Shown: piece by piece, positions 7,500 through 14,259 of the stretch
Layout: the number at the start of each line of letters is the position of its first letter
Position numbering within the stretch: position 1 is the first letter of the stretch
Origin: an uncultured Oscillospiraceae bacterium
Lineage (GTDB): Bacteria; Bacillota; Clostridia; Oscillospirales; Oscillospiraceae
Length of the DNA stretch: 25,122 nucleotides
Direction of reading: 5' to 3'
Assembly: GCA_934668295.1 (NCBI GenBank)
Contig: CAKUND010000007.1
Span: forward strand, 1 to 25,122
Program-made: the position numbers and the translations under genes
Notes under the pieces: generated by a model
Told to the model about the DNA's origin: nothing
Databases searched by the model: none
Seen by the model: the letters and a program-made list of their open reading frames with translations, nothing else

Positions 7500-8804
7500 T
7501 TATAATGGATATTCGATCTCCAGAACGGTATCGATCGGGTCGGGCAGCGGATAGGTATACTGTGGGACCGTCCCGAAGGAGACGAAGGCGAGGTTTTCAT
7601 ACGCGCTTGTAGCCCAGCTTTCGCCGCGCACCACCTCGCCGCCGTCCGCGAGACGGCGCACAGCGCCGACGCGCTTCGGGTCAAGGCCGGTCAGCGGCAG
7701 CGGGCCGAGCGGCGCTTCGAGCACATGCGCGTAGAGCTTTCCCGCGCGTCCTGTATACCAGCCCCAGTCCGGCTTCGAAAGCTCCGCGCTGCCGCAGCCA
7801 TAGATGCTCTTGCCGTTCAGCGCCATCCATTCTCCGATCTCGTTAAGCAGACGGCAGCTCTGCGCGGGGAAGCGTCCGGTCGCGTCCGGGCCGACGTTCA
7901 GGATCAGGTTGCCGCCCTTGCTGACGCACTCGACCAGCTTGCGGATGAGCATGGACGCAGGCTTGTAGGTCGTGTCATAGGGCACATAGCCCCAGTTGTT
8001 GTTCATGGTCGCGCAGAGCTCCCAGGGAATGCGCTCACCGCGGACATTGCGGATGCCCTCCGGCGGCAGAAGCTGCTCGGGGCTGACAAAGTCGCCGCTG
8101 TAATACGCGGGGTGCTCCGTGACGAGGCTTCCGAAGCCCTCGCCGCTGCCCTCGAGCCGGTTGTCCACGATAACGTCCGGCTGGTGGCTGCGCACCATCT
8201 TCATCAGCTCCGTGGCCTTCCACGCCTCGCCGCGCAGCTCGCCATAGGAAAAATCGAACCACAGAATATCGATTTTTCCGTAATTTGTGACCAGCTCCTC
8301 GACCTGCCCGTGCATATACGCGAGATAGCGGTCAAAGTCGATCTGCTCGTTCTGATAGGCGGGATTGCCGCGCATCGGATGGTTGGGGTCGTTATATTTC
8401 GGGAAATCCGGGTGATGCCAGTCGATCAGGGAGTAATACAGGCCCACACGAAGGCCTTCGGCGCGCACTGCGTCTACAAATTCCCGCACCAGATCGCGGC
8501 CGCAGGGAGCGTTCGTGCTCTTGTAGTCTGTGAGCTTGGAGTCAAACAGGCAAAAGCCGTCGTGATGCTTTGCCGTCAGCACGACATACTGCATGCCGGC
8601 GCGCTTTGCCCGCCGGGCCCAGTCTCTGGGGTCATAGGCCTTCGCGGTAAACTCCCGCATGTAGCGCTCGTATTCCTCCGCCGGCATCCGGGCCCCGCTC
8701 ATATACCATTCGCCGCGCCCGGGGATCGCGTAGAGTCCCCAATGCAGGAACATCCCGAACCGGGCCTCCTGAAACCACCGCACCCGTTTTTCCCGTTCTG
8801 TCAT
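7500..8804 (-). CDS. Alpha-L-fucosidase, glycoside hydrolase family 29
   Basis: The protein has 434 residues from ATG 8804, which is preceded by AAAGGA 9 bases upstream; the longer frame to 8837 lacks a ribosome site. It hydrolyses terminal alpha-L-fucose. GH29 signatures are RFGMFLHWGLYAIPG (His21), YVVLTAKHHDGFCLFDS (His80, His81), GLRVGLYYSLIDWHHPDFP and KIDILWFDFSYG, where Asp184 is the expected nucleophile. The end of the catalytic domain (GGNLILNVGPDATGRF) is followed by a short beta domain. There is no signal peptide, so the enzyme should act on imported fucosides. It is the first gene of the operon with pepA-like, cutC and transglutaminase-like genes. Confidence 0.93.
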   Translation of the reverse strand: MTEREKRVRWFQEARFGMFLHWGLYAIPGRGEWYMSGARMPAEEYERYMREFTAKAYDPRDWARRAKRAGMQYVVLTAKHHDGFCLFDSKLTDYKSTNAPCGRDLVREFVDAVRAEGLRVGLYYSLIDWHHPDFPKYNDPNHPMRGNPAYQNEQIDFDRYLAYMHGQVEELVTNYGKIDILWFDFSYGELRGEAWKATELMKMVRSHQPDVIVDNRLEGSGEGFGSLVTEHPAYYSGDFVSPEQLLPPEGIRNVRGERIPWELCATMNNNWGYVPYDTTYKPASMLIRKLVECVSKGGNLILNVGPDATGRFPAQSCRLLNEIGEWMALNGKSIYGCGSAELSKPDWGWYTGRAGKLYAHVLEAPLGPLPLTGLDPKRVGAVRRLADGGEVVRGESWATSAYENLAFVSFGTVPQYTYPLPDPIDTVLEIEYPL

Positions 8805-8833
8805 CGCTGCTGTTCCTTTCCCGCGCGGTCTTT

Positions 8834-8843
8834 CCATATATGG
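8834..8843. promoter_or_regulatory. Perfect palindrome CCATATATGG in the fucosidase leader
   Basis: This ten-base perfect palindrome lies between the predicted transcription start and the ribosome site of the fucosidase gene. Its ATATAT core recalls the TetR-type palindromes about 140 bases away. It is a possible operator; no direct evidence. Confidence 0.25.
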
Positions 8844-8857
8844 CGCGCTTTTTTGCT

Positions 8858-8887
8858 ATCATACCAGCAGAGCCGCACAAAAATCAA
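8858..8887 (-). promoter_or_regulatory. Promoter of the fucosidase operon
   Basis: On the minus strand TTGATT (8887-8882) is followed after 18 bases by TATGAT (8863-8858), with TGG immediately before it as an extended -10 element. It lies about 55 bases before the ATG at 8804. Confidence 0.6.
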
Positions 8888-8954
8888 GTGGACTGTGCCT
8901 CTTTTCTGGTTTCCGCGAAGAAGCCGTTTGCCTGTAAATTTTGCTCCGGACGGA

Positions 8955-8983
8955 TTGACAAATCGTGTGTACTGATATATAAT
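8955..8983 (+). promoter_or_regulatory. Consensus sigma-A promoter of the TetR operon
   Basis: TTGACA (8955-8960) and TATAAT (8978-8983) are both perfect matches, with the ideal 17-base spacer. The -10 box lies inside the first of two palindromes, so a bound repressor would block polymerase. Confidence 0.85.
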
Positions 8984-9012
8984 CCAGGTTATATATAATA
9001 TGAATTATATAT
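8975..9012. promoter_or_regulatory. Tandem overlapping TetR-type operators
   Basis: There are two perfect inverted repeats of identical design. ATATATAA (8975-8982) - six bases - TTATATAT (8989-8996) is the first. ATATATAA (8991-8998) - six bases - TTATATAT (9005-9012) is the second. They are 16 bases apart and share six bases. They cover the -10 box and the transcription start of the following tetR-like gene, which implies autorepression. Confidence 0.7.
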
Positions 9013-9024
9013 GGAGGTGCAGCA

Positions 9025-9597
9025 ATGCCTGCAAAAGTAAAGGTCACACGGGAAATGATCGTTGACGCGGCCTTTGCGGTCGCCCGCGAGACCGGGGCGG
9101 CGAACATCAGCGCGAGGACGGTATCGGAGCGGCTGAACTGCTCCACGCAGCCCGTCATGTATCATTTTGCGACGATCGACGAATTGAAGCGGACAGTCTA
9201 TGCAAAGGCAGATCAGTATCATTCGGAGTATCTGATGAAGCTGACAAGCCCGCAAGAGGGCGTGATGCTTGGGATCGGGCTGAATTATATCCGCTTTGCG
9301 ATGGAGGAGCCGCATTTGTTCCGGTTCCTTTTTCAGTCGGATTATTTCAGCGGGGCGACGATGCTTGAGCTGATCGACGCGGAGGAGCTTGCGCCTGTGC
9401 TATCGGCTATGCAGGGGGCTCTGCAGCTCGGCATGGAGCAGACAAAGAAGGTCTTTCTGACGATTTTTCTGTTTGCGCACGGGTACGCCAGCATCATCGC
9501 AAACAATTCGCTGCAGTATGACGAGGCGCTGATCCATGCCCATCTGGAACGGGCGTATCGGGGCGCAGTCCTGGCGGTACAGGAGGAAACGAAATGA
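9025..9597 (+). CDS. TetR-family transcriptional regulator
   Basis: The protein has 190 residues, typical for the family. The N-terminal helix-turn-helix is at about residues 9-50 (MIVDAAFAVARETG, ISARTVSERLNCSTQPVMYHF, with the usual Y-H-F end of the recognition helix). The rest is a helical ligand and dimer domain, whose inducer cannot be inferred. The start ATG at 9025 follows GGAGG by 8 bases. The stop overlaps the ATG of the next gene as ATGA (9594-9597). It most likely represses its own operon through the palindromes at 8975-9012, and possibly the divergent fucosidase operon. Confidence 0.92.
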   Translation: MPAKVKVTREMIVDAAFAVARETGAANISARTVSERLNCSTQPVMYHFATIDELKRTVYAKADQYHSEYLMKLTSPQEGVMLGIGLNYIRFAMEEPHLFRFLFQSDYFSGATMLELIDAEELAPVLSAMQGALQLGMEQTKKVFLTIFLFAHGYASIIANNSLQYDEALIHAHLERAYRGAVLAVQEETK

Positions 9598-10343
9598 AAA
9601 AGCTGTATGAGAAAAACGAGCTGACATTTGCGCTCGTATGGATCGCGATCTACTGCGTGCTGCAGTCTCTGGCAAACCCGCTCAATCAAATGATCGGGAT
9701 CGCATACGCTGCAAGCGCTGTTTTTGGGGTTCTGCAGACCGTGATCCTCGCGGTCTTCATCCGAAAGAACAGACTGCAGCGACGGTACGGGCTTTGCAGA
9801 CCCGCAGTTCCGGCCCGGCGGTTTTTGTACTATGTGCCGCTTGTGATCCTCGCGTCGGGAAATCTGTGGAACGGCATTGCCGTCAATTATTCGCCGGCGG
9901 AAACGGTCTGCCGGATCGTGTGCATGCTCTGCGTCGGGTTTTTGGAGGAAATGATCTTCCGGGGCTTCCTGTTTGCGGCCATCGCAAAAAGCAATGTCAG
10001 ATCGGCGGTGATCATCTCCAGCGTGACCTTTGGCATCGGACATCTGATCAACCTGTTCAACGGCAGCGGCATGGAGCTCGTCAATAACCTGTGTCAGATC
10101 GTCTTTGCGGTCGCGGTGGGCTTTCTGCTGGTCACGATTTTTTATCGCGGCGGCAGTCTGCTGCCCTGCATCATGGCCCATTCCGCGATCAACACGCTCG
10201 GCACATTTGCAAATGAAACGGCGCTTACCGCGCAGCTGCGCCTTGCTCACGCCGCCGCGCTGATCCTGCTCACGGTCGGCTATACCCTGCTCCTCACAAG
10301 AACACTTCCGCGCCGCGGAAAAGAAGCAAAGACACAGCCGTGA
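9594..10343 (+). CDS. CPBP-family intramembrane metalloprotease (Abi/CAAX-like)
   Basis: The protein has 249 residues and several hydrophobic segments (about 10-28, 35-55, 80-95, 103-117, 136-155, 165-183, 210-240). The CPBP motifs are complete: Glu118-Glu119-xxx-Arg123 (EEMIFRG), Phe146-xxx-His150 (FGIGH) and a final His196 followed by N (HSAIN). Family members are membrane glutamic-type proteases related to CAAX prenyl endopeptidases; in Firmicutes some give bacteriocin self-immunity. It is translationally coupled to the TetR gene by ATGA. The substrate is unknown. Confidence 0.9.
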   Translation: MKKLYEKNELTFALVWIAIYCVLQSLANPLNQMIGIAYAASAVFGVLQTVILAVFIRKNRLQRRYGLCRPAVPARRFLYYVPLVILASGNLWNGIAVNYSPAETVCRIVCMLCVGFLEEMIFRGFLFAAIAKSNVRSAVIISSVTFGIGHLINLFNGSGMELVNNLCQIVFAVAVGFLLVTIFYRGGSLLPCIMAHSAINTLGTFANETALTAQLRLAHAAALILLTVGYTLLLTRTLPRRGKEAKTQP

Positions 10344-10383
10344 GCTGCAGCGCGGCAAAACGGAGACAGGACGGGAGAAACGT

Positions 10384-11136
10384 ATGAATTACATCTATAT
10401 TACAAAAGAAAACATCGACAAGGAGCACATCTGCTGTGCGATGTCCGGAAAGCAGAGCCTCGCCAAGAAGGAATGGCTCAGGCAGCGCTTTGACGAGGGG
10501 CTTGTTTTTTACCGCAGCGAGGAGCGCGGAAAGTGCTTCATCGAATACATCCCGGCAGAATATGCGTGGGTACCCATCAAGGCGGAGGGATACATTTATA
10601 TTAACTGTCTGTGGATCGCAGGCGCGATGAAGGGGCACGGATATTCGAACGACCTTTTAGGCGCGTGCCTCCGGGACGCCGCGTCGCAGGGCAAAAAGGG
10701 CGTCTGCATCCTGTGCGCCGAGGGACGGAAGCGGGAATTTCTCGCCGATCCGAAGTTCCTGACCTACAAGGGCTTCAAGACCGCGGACGTATCCGACTGC
10801 GGGATCAATCTGATGTATCTGCCCCTTGTGCCGAATGCCGCGCCGCCGAAATTCAAGGACTGCGCCAGACATCCAAAGGTGGCCGAGGACGGCTTTGTTC
10901 TGTATTATACCGACCAGTGTCCGTTCACCTGCTACTGGGTTCCACGGGTGCAGGAGACAGCGCAGGAACACGGCATTGCGTTCAAGGCGATCCACATTAC
11001 AAGCAGGGAATCCGCGCAGAACGCACCCGCGCCGGTCACGACCTACGCCCTGTTCCGGGACGGAACATTTCTGACGCATAGCATCCAGTCAGATAAAAGG
11101 TTTCTGCAGCTGGCCGGGATTCAGAATTGCGTGTAA
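10384..11136 (+). CDS. GNAT acetyltransferase with C-terminal YoaP-like domain
   Basis: The protein has 250 residues. Residues of about 1-150 are a GNAT fold: the central strand (GYIYINCLWIAG, 69-80) leads into the acetyl-CoA loop KGHGYSNDLLG (83-93). Residues of about 170-245 match the YoaP-like domain, with a CPFTC pair of cysteines (Cys179, Cys183) and a thioredoxin-like strand order (FKAIHITS, TYALFRDGTFL). This two-domain form is common in Clostridia; its acceptor substrate is not established. A GGGAG ribosome site precedes the ATG. It follows the CPBP gene by 40 bases and is followed after 19 bases by the hydrolase gene, so the four genes are probably one operon. Confidence 0.85.
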   Translation: MNYIYITKENIDKEHICCAMSGKQSLAKKEWLRQRFDEGLVFYRSEERGKCFIEYIPAEYAWVPIKAEGYIYINCLWIAGAMKGHGYSNDLLGACLRDAASQGKKGVCILCAEGRKREFLADPKFLTYKGFKTADVSDCGINLMYLPLVPNAAPPKFKDCARHPKVAEDGFVLYYTDQCPFTCYWVPRVQETAQEHGIAFKAIHITSRESAQNAPAPVTTYALFRDGTFLTHSIQSDKRFLQLAGIQNCV

Positions 11137-11155
11137 GGAGCTTGTAGAATAAGAA

Positions 11156-11662
11156 ATGATGAAAAACAGCGCATTGGTCGTGATCGACCTGCAAAATGAT
11201 ATTACGAAGAACTACAGAGAGATCATCGAAAGCGTCAATGAGGCAATCGACTGGGCCGTCCAGAAGGAGCTGTGGGTCATTTACATGCAGCACAACAATC
11301 TGTCTGCGGGAACAAGGACCTTCAAGCCCGGTACGCGGGGCGCAGAGCTGGTGCCGGAGCTGCGGGTCGTATCCGAGCACATTTTTACGAAGTCTAAAAA
11401 CAGCGCACTGACCAGCGAAGCCTTCGCCGCTTTTATTCAGGAGCACGGCATTACCGAATTTTATCTTGCCGGTGCGGATGCCGCGGCCTGCATCAAATCC
11501 ACCTGCTTCAATCTGGCAAAGAGCGGCTATACCGTTCACGTGCTGTCGGACTGCATCACAAGCTATGATAAACGGAAGCTGCCGGAGCTGCTTACTTATT
11601 ATAAAAGCAAGGGCTGCTCTGTTATGGAGCTTCAGCACTGGAAGCACGATACAAGCGATTGA
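11156..11662 (+). CDS. Isochorismatase-like cysteine hydrolase
   Basis: The protein has 168 residues, a normal length for the family, which covers isochorismatases, nicotinamidases and related amidases. The catalytic triad is visible: Asp11 in ALVVIDLQNDI, Lys79 in FTKSKNSAL (equivalent to K-P-R-F-S-A-F) and Cys112 in AGADAAACIKST. Two ATG codons are adjacent (11156 and 11159); AAGGAG overlapping the previous stop is the only ribosome site, at a rather long 15 bases. Its pairing with a GNAT-YoaP gene under TetR control suggests small-molecule modification or detoxification; this is inference only. Confidence 0.9.
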   Translation: MMKNSALVVIDLQNDITKNYREIIESVNEAIDWAVQKELWVIYMQHNNLSAGTRTFKPGTRGAELVPELRVVSEHIFTKSKNSALTSEAFAAFIQEHGITEFYLAGADAAACIKSTCFNLAKSGYTVHVLSDCITSYDKRKLPELLTYYKSKGCSVMELQHWKHDTSD

Positions 11663-11675
11663 TCTTACGATAAAG

Positions 11676-11708
11676 TGCCCGGCGCGCCTTGCGGCGCGTC
11701 GGGCATTT
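11676..11708. terminator. Strong hairpin terminator between convergent genes
   Basis: TGCCCGGCGCGCC (11676-11688) pairs with GGCGCGTCGGGCA (11693-11705) over 13 base pairs, one of them G-T, around a TTGC loop. It is followed by TTT on the plus strand and has AAA before it, so it can serve both the hydrolase operon (+) and the amidohydrolase (-). Confidence 0.85.
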
Positions 11709-11724
11709 GGTCTGCTTATGGGTG

Positions 11725-12446
11725 TCAGGAAACGGCTTGGCCAATGTCCCGCGCCTCCAGGACTACCTCGTCGGAGATGTTCAGACGGCCCAGATATTCC
11801 AAGGTCTCCTCGCGGCCGATCATCATGTGCGCCAGCTCGGCGCGGGTGATCTCGCGGATTGGCTTCGTGCCGATCGCTTTGCCGTCGCGCGGCCGCTCAC
11901 GGTCTCCAGCTCCTGAAGCTGCTGCAAAGAGCGGATGCTGTGCAGCTCTGTCACGTTCAGCGTGCGGAACATGCCCTCGTCCGGCCTGCGACCGCCGTCC
12001 AGAAACTGCTTCAGCCCCGGGATCCCGCCATAGAGCGGATGCCCGGCGGAATTGCACACAAAGCCCCGCACGGTCGGCATCGCTGCGCGGATCGACGCCG
12101 CCGTCCGCCCGGCGTACCATTGGAGAAGCGGCTCAAACGCATCCGGCTCCATCCGGCAGCCAAGGGTCTGCATCATGCCGCTGAAAAGCCGGCCCGTGCG
12201 CGTGTCCCGGATCTTCTCCCAGAGCCGCAGCAGCGCGCAGAACTGCTCGCGCACGTCACGCCCGCCGTCCTCTACACAGGCGATGTCCGACGGATCAAAA
12301 AGGTCCCGGTAGCAGTTGAAGTAGCAGCCGTAATAAAAATACTGCGGCATGGTATACCCGAACGTCTCCGTCAGCGTCTCAAAGTGCGTGTGCACGTCGA
12401 TCACGGGCAGCGCGTGCACCTCGTCATACAGTGGTGGTTTTCTCAA
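11725..12446 (-). pseudogene. Frameshifted amidohydrolase-type gene
   Basis: The first frame (12446-11823) starts at TTG after AGGGGGAG and encodes ALPVIDVHTHFETLTE, with the HxH metal motif typical of amidohydrolase_2 enzymes, then RGFVCNSAGHPLYGG and LHSIRSLQQLQELETV. Near 11900 the sense shifts by one base into the frame ending at 11725, giving DGKAIGTKPIREITRAELAH and a plausible C-terminus (EYLGRLNISDEVVLEARDIG). Even if the shift is repaired, the product is only about 240 residues, shorter than the 300-400 usual for this family, so an internal deletion is also likely. It lies downstream of a LacI operator and next to a LacI gene. The substrate and exact subfamily are not recognised. Confidence 0.65.
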
Positions 12447-12535
12447 ACGGTTCTCCCCCTTTTCGTGTGGGTTTTTCTGTTGGACTCAGCCTAGCACACG
12501 ATCGCGGAAGGAACAAGACGTCCGGCGAACTATAT

Positions 12536-12551
12536 ATCTAATCGTTTAGAT
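12536..12551. promoter_or_regulatory. LacI-family operator upstream of the amidohydrolase gene
   Basis: The 16-base site ATCTAATCGTTTAGAT is palindromic at 14 of 16 positions with a central CG, fitting the LacI-family pattern AA-N-CG-N-TT. On the minus strand it sits directly before TATATAGT (a -10-like box at 12534-12529) and about 90 bases before the TTG start at 12446. The neighbouring LacI protein is the obvious ligand. Confidence 0.7.
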
Positions 12552-12558
12552 TGCAGCA

Positions 12559-12588
12559 ACAAAAAGAACGCGGTTTTCCCGCGTTCTT
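12559..12588 (-). terminator. Rho-independent terminator of the LacI gene
   Basis: AAGAACGCGG (12564-12573) pairs perfectly with CCGCGTTCTT (12579-12588); on the minus strand the stem is followed by a T-run (TTTTTG). It lies about 45 bases past the LacI stop and separates LacI from the amidohydrolase promoter. Confidence 0.85.
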
Positions 12589-12631
12589 CCGTCATTGTGC
12601 ACATATTCAGATTTCTGAAATCCAGCAACCT

Positions 12632-13675
12632 TCACAACAAATATCCGTGCGCCGCAAACAGCTGCTGCATTCTTTCCTGCCCGATCCGCAGCGACTGCGG
12701 CAGGCTTTTTCCGCCCTGCACCACGTTCCGCACCACGCCGCAGATGACGTGCTCGACCTGTTCCGTCGGCACCAGAACCCCGTTTTGCGGCGGCGGCCCG
12801 CAGCGCGCGAAGCTCAGGACGCCGGGGAGCCTGCCCGATTTGTTCCAGCTGTCCTCGCCGAGCGCAGCGACGAGCACATCCTCCGGGACGCGCAGGTTCT
12901 GCACGCTCAGCGCCTCGCACACGCCGCGCGCCATCGAGCCGGAGGTACAGAAAAACGCATCCGGCACGCGCTCACCGCACGCCTGCATGGCCGCGCGGAG
13001 GGCGTGCTCCTTGCTCATGTTCGTCACATACCGGCGCTCACACGCATACGGAAGCCCCGCTGCGGCATATGCGTCCTGCACGGCGCTGCAGCAGGTCTGC
13101 TCGGCGGAAAACCGCCGTTCCCCCGTGATCAGCACAAGATCGCGGTAGCCCTTGCGCAGCAGCTCGGCCGTCAGGGCCTTTGTGGTCGTATAGGTGTCCA
13201 TCTCCACAAACCCGGCCTCAATGCCGTGCGGGCGGAAATGCAGGAACACCATCGGTACGCCGTAGGTCTGGCGGCTGCGGAAAAACGCCGTATTTTCCGG
13301 TTTGCAGCTCACGAGCAGCAGCCCGGCGACATTCTCGTTGAGAAAGGTATCTATCAGCTCGCACTCCCGCTTCGGACTCCAGTAGGACAGCGCCATCGTC
13401 AGCAGGTAATTTTCCTCCTGCAGCCGCTGGGACAGGCCGCGCAGGATCTCTGAAAAGAAGTGGTCGCTCAGATCCGGCAGGATGATGCCGAGCTTGTTCG
13501 TCTGCATTTTCTTCAGACTGCGCGCCGCCGCGTTTGGAATGTATTTCAGATCCTCGATCGCCTGCTGCACGCGCAGCTTCGTCTCCGCCCGCACATTCCG
13601 CGCGCCGGACAGGCAGCAGGAAACCGTCGCCGTGGACACCCCCGCGCGCTTCGCGACCTCCTTGAGCGTCGCCAT
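12632..13675 (-). CDS. LacI-family transcriptional repressor
   Basis: The protein has 347 residues. The start ATG at 13675 is chosen because GGAGG lies 8 bases upstream and because MATLKEVAKRAGVS is the standard LacI N-terminus; the frame is open further to 13792 but without family homology. The helix-turn-helix is LKEVAKRAGVSTATVSCCLSG (helix 2 reads TATVSCCL), followed by the hinge region YIPNAAARSLKK. The periplasmic-binding-like core begins KLGIILPDLSDHFFSEILRG and ends near FAAHGYLL. The ligand is probably a sugar or uronate-type compound, but this is only inferred from the neighbouring amidohydrolase. The site at 12536-12551 is its likely operator. Confidence 0.93.
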   Translation of the reverse strand: MATLKEVAKRAGVSTATVSCCLSGARNVRAETKLRVQQAIEDLKYIPNAAARSLKKMQTNKLGIILPDLSDHFFSEILRGLSQRLQEENYLLTMALSYWSPKRECELIDTFLNENVAGLLLVSCKPENTAFFRSRQTYGVPMVFLHFRPHGIEAGFVEMDTYTTTKALTAELLRKGYRDLVLITGERRFSAEQTCCSAVQDAYAAAGLPYACERRYVTNMSKEHALRAAMQACGERVPDAFFCTSGSMARGVCEALSVQNLRVPEDVLVAALGEDSWNKSGRLPGVLSFARCGPPPQNGVLVPTEQVEHVICGVVRNVVQGGKSLPQSLRIGQERMQQLFAAHGYLL

Positions 13676-13706
13676 GATACCGCCCTCCGCATTTTTCTCT
13701 TTTTGC

Positions 13707-13735
13707 ATTATAGCGTGCCGAAAAGGGCTTGTAAA
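13707..13735 (-). promoter_or_regulatory. Promoter of the LacI gene
   Basis: On the minus strand TTTACA (13735-13730) and TATAAT (13712-13707) are 17 bases apart and lie about 30 bases before the LacI start codon. Confidence 0.8.
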
Positions 13736-13804
13736 GCAGTCTGCGCCCCGGTAAATCTGCGGCGCGCCGCCATCGCAGGAGAAACGCAGCACCGCAATTC
13801 GCTA

Positions 13805-13833
13805 TTGACAAGCGTTAGCATTTATGGTACGCT
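13805..13833 (+). promoter_or_regulatory. Promoter of the first BlaI operon
   Basis: TTGACA (13805-13810) is followed after 17 bases by TACGCT (13828-13833), a weak -10 rescued by TGG just before it (extended -10). AAGCGT (13810-13815) and ACGCTT (13829-13834) form an inverted repeat spanning the spacer, a possible operator. Confidence 0.55.
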
Positions 13834-13840
13834 TCAAATA

Positions 13841-13852
13841 TAACGAACGTTA
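13841..13852. promoter_or_regulatory. Candidate BlaI operator, first system
   Basis: TAACGAACGTTA is a near-perfect palindrome (TAAC - four bases - GTTA) between the promoter and the ribosome site of the BlaI gene. It shares the core AACGT and the 4-4-4 layout with the site at 20874-20885, but is not the classical TACA/TGTA sequence. Confidence 0.4.
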
Positions 13853-13876
13853 ACTTTTTGAAAGGAGCAGGATGCA

Positions 13877-14248
13877 ATGGAACATCTCAAACTGTCTGAC
13901 GGCGAATGGAAACTGATGAAAATGCTCTGGGCGCGGCAGGGGCAGACGCTGGCAGAGCTGGTCGCAGCGCTGGACGCGGACACCGGCTGGAGCCGGGCGA
14001 CGATCTTTATGATGCTCAAGCGTTTGATCGCCAAGGGCGCGGTCACGATGGACGACAGCGGAAAATTCCAGAAATACAGCGCGGCGATCACCTACGCCGA
14101 TGTCGAGCCGGAGGAAACGGAGTCGTTTCTGTCCAAGGTCTACGGCGGCAGCTTAGGGCTGATGGTATCGAATCTGGTCGAACGCGGCGCGCTGTCGGAG
14201 CAGGAGATCCGGGAATTGAAGGCCATTCTGGACACAGCGGAAAAATAG
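13877..14248 (+). CDS. BlaI/MecI-family transcriptional repressor
   Basis: The protein has 123 residues, the family length. The N-terminal winged helix runs from LKLSDGEWKLMKMLW to the recognition region TGWSRATIFMMLKRLIAKGAV (its tail LIAKGAV is diagnostic) and the wing DDSGKFQKYSA. The C-terminal dimer part is ESFLSKVYGGSLGLMVSNLVERGALS. In Staphylococcus repressors, the protease cuts at an Asn-Phe in this place; here the equivalent pair is Asn99-Leu100. AAGGAG lies 9 bases before the ATG. It heads an operon with three M56-derived lipoproteins and a full M56 protease, and is expected to be the switch that the protease inactivates. Confidence 0.92.
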   Translation: MEHLKLSDGEWKLMKMLWARQGQTLAELVAALDADTGWSRATIFMMLKRLIAKGAVTMDDSGKFQKYSAAITYADVEPEETESFLSKVYGGSLGLMVSNLVERGALSEQEIRELKAILDTAEK

Positions 14249-14259
14249 GGGGAATCCTC

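Noticed and set aside
7725..8975. Plus-strand frame of 416 codons opposite the fucosidase
   Set aside because: Mirror frame of a GH29 gene with all catalytic motifs on the minus strand; no ribosome site or recognisable domain.
9342..10358. Minus-strand frame of 338 codons opposite the TetR and CPBP genes
   Set aside because: Low-complexity Arg/His/Asp-rich translation; the plus strand carries two recognisable, coupled genes.
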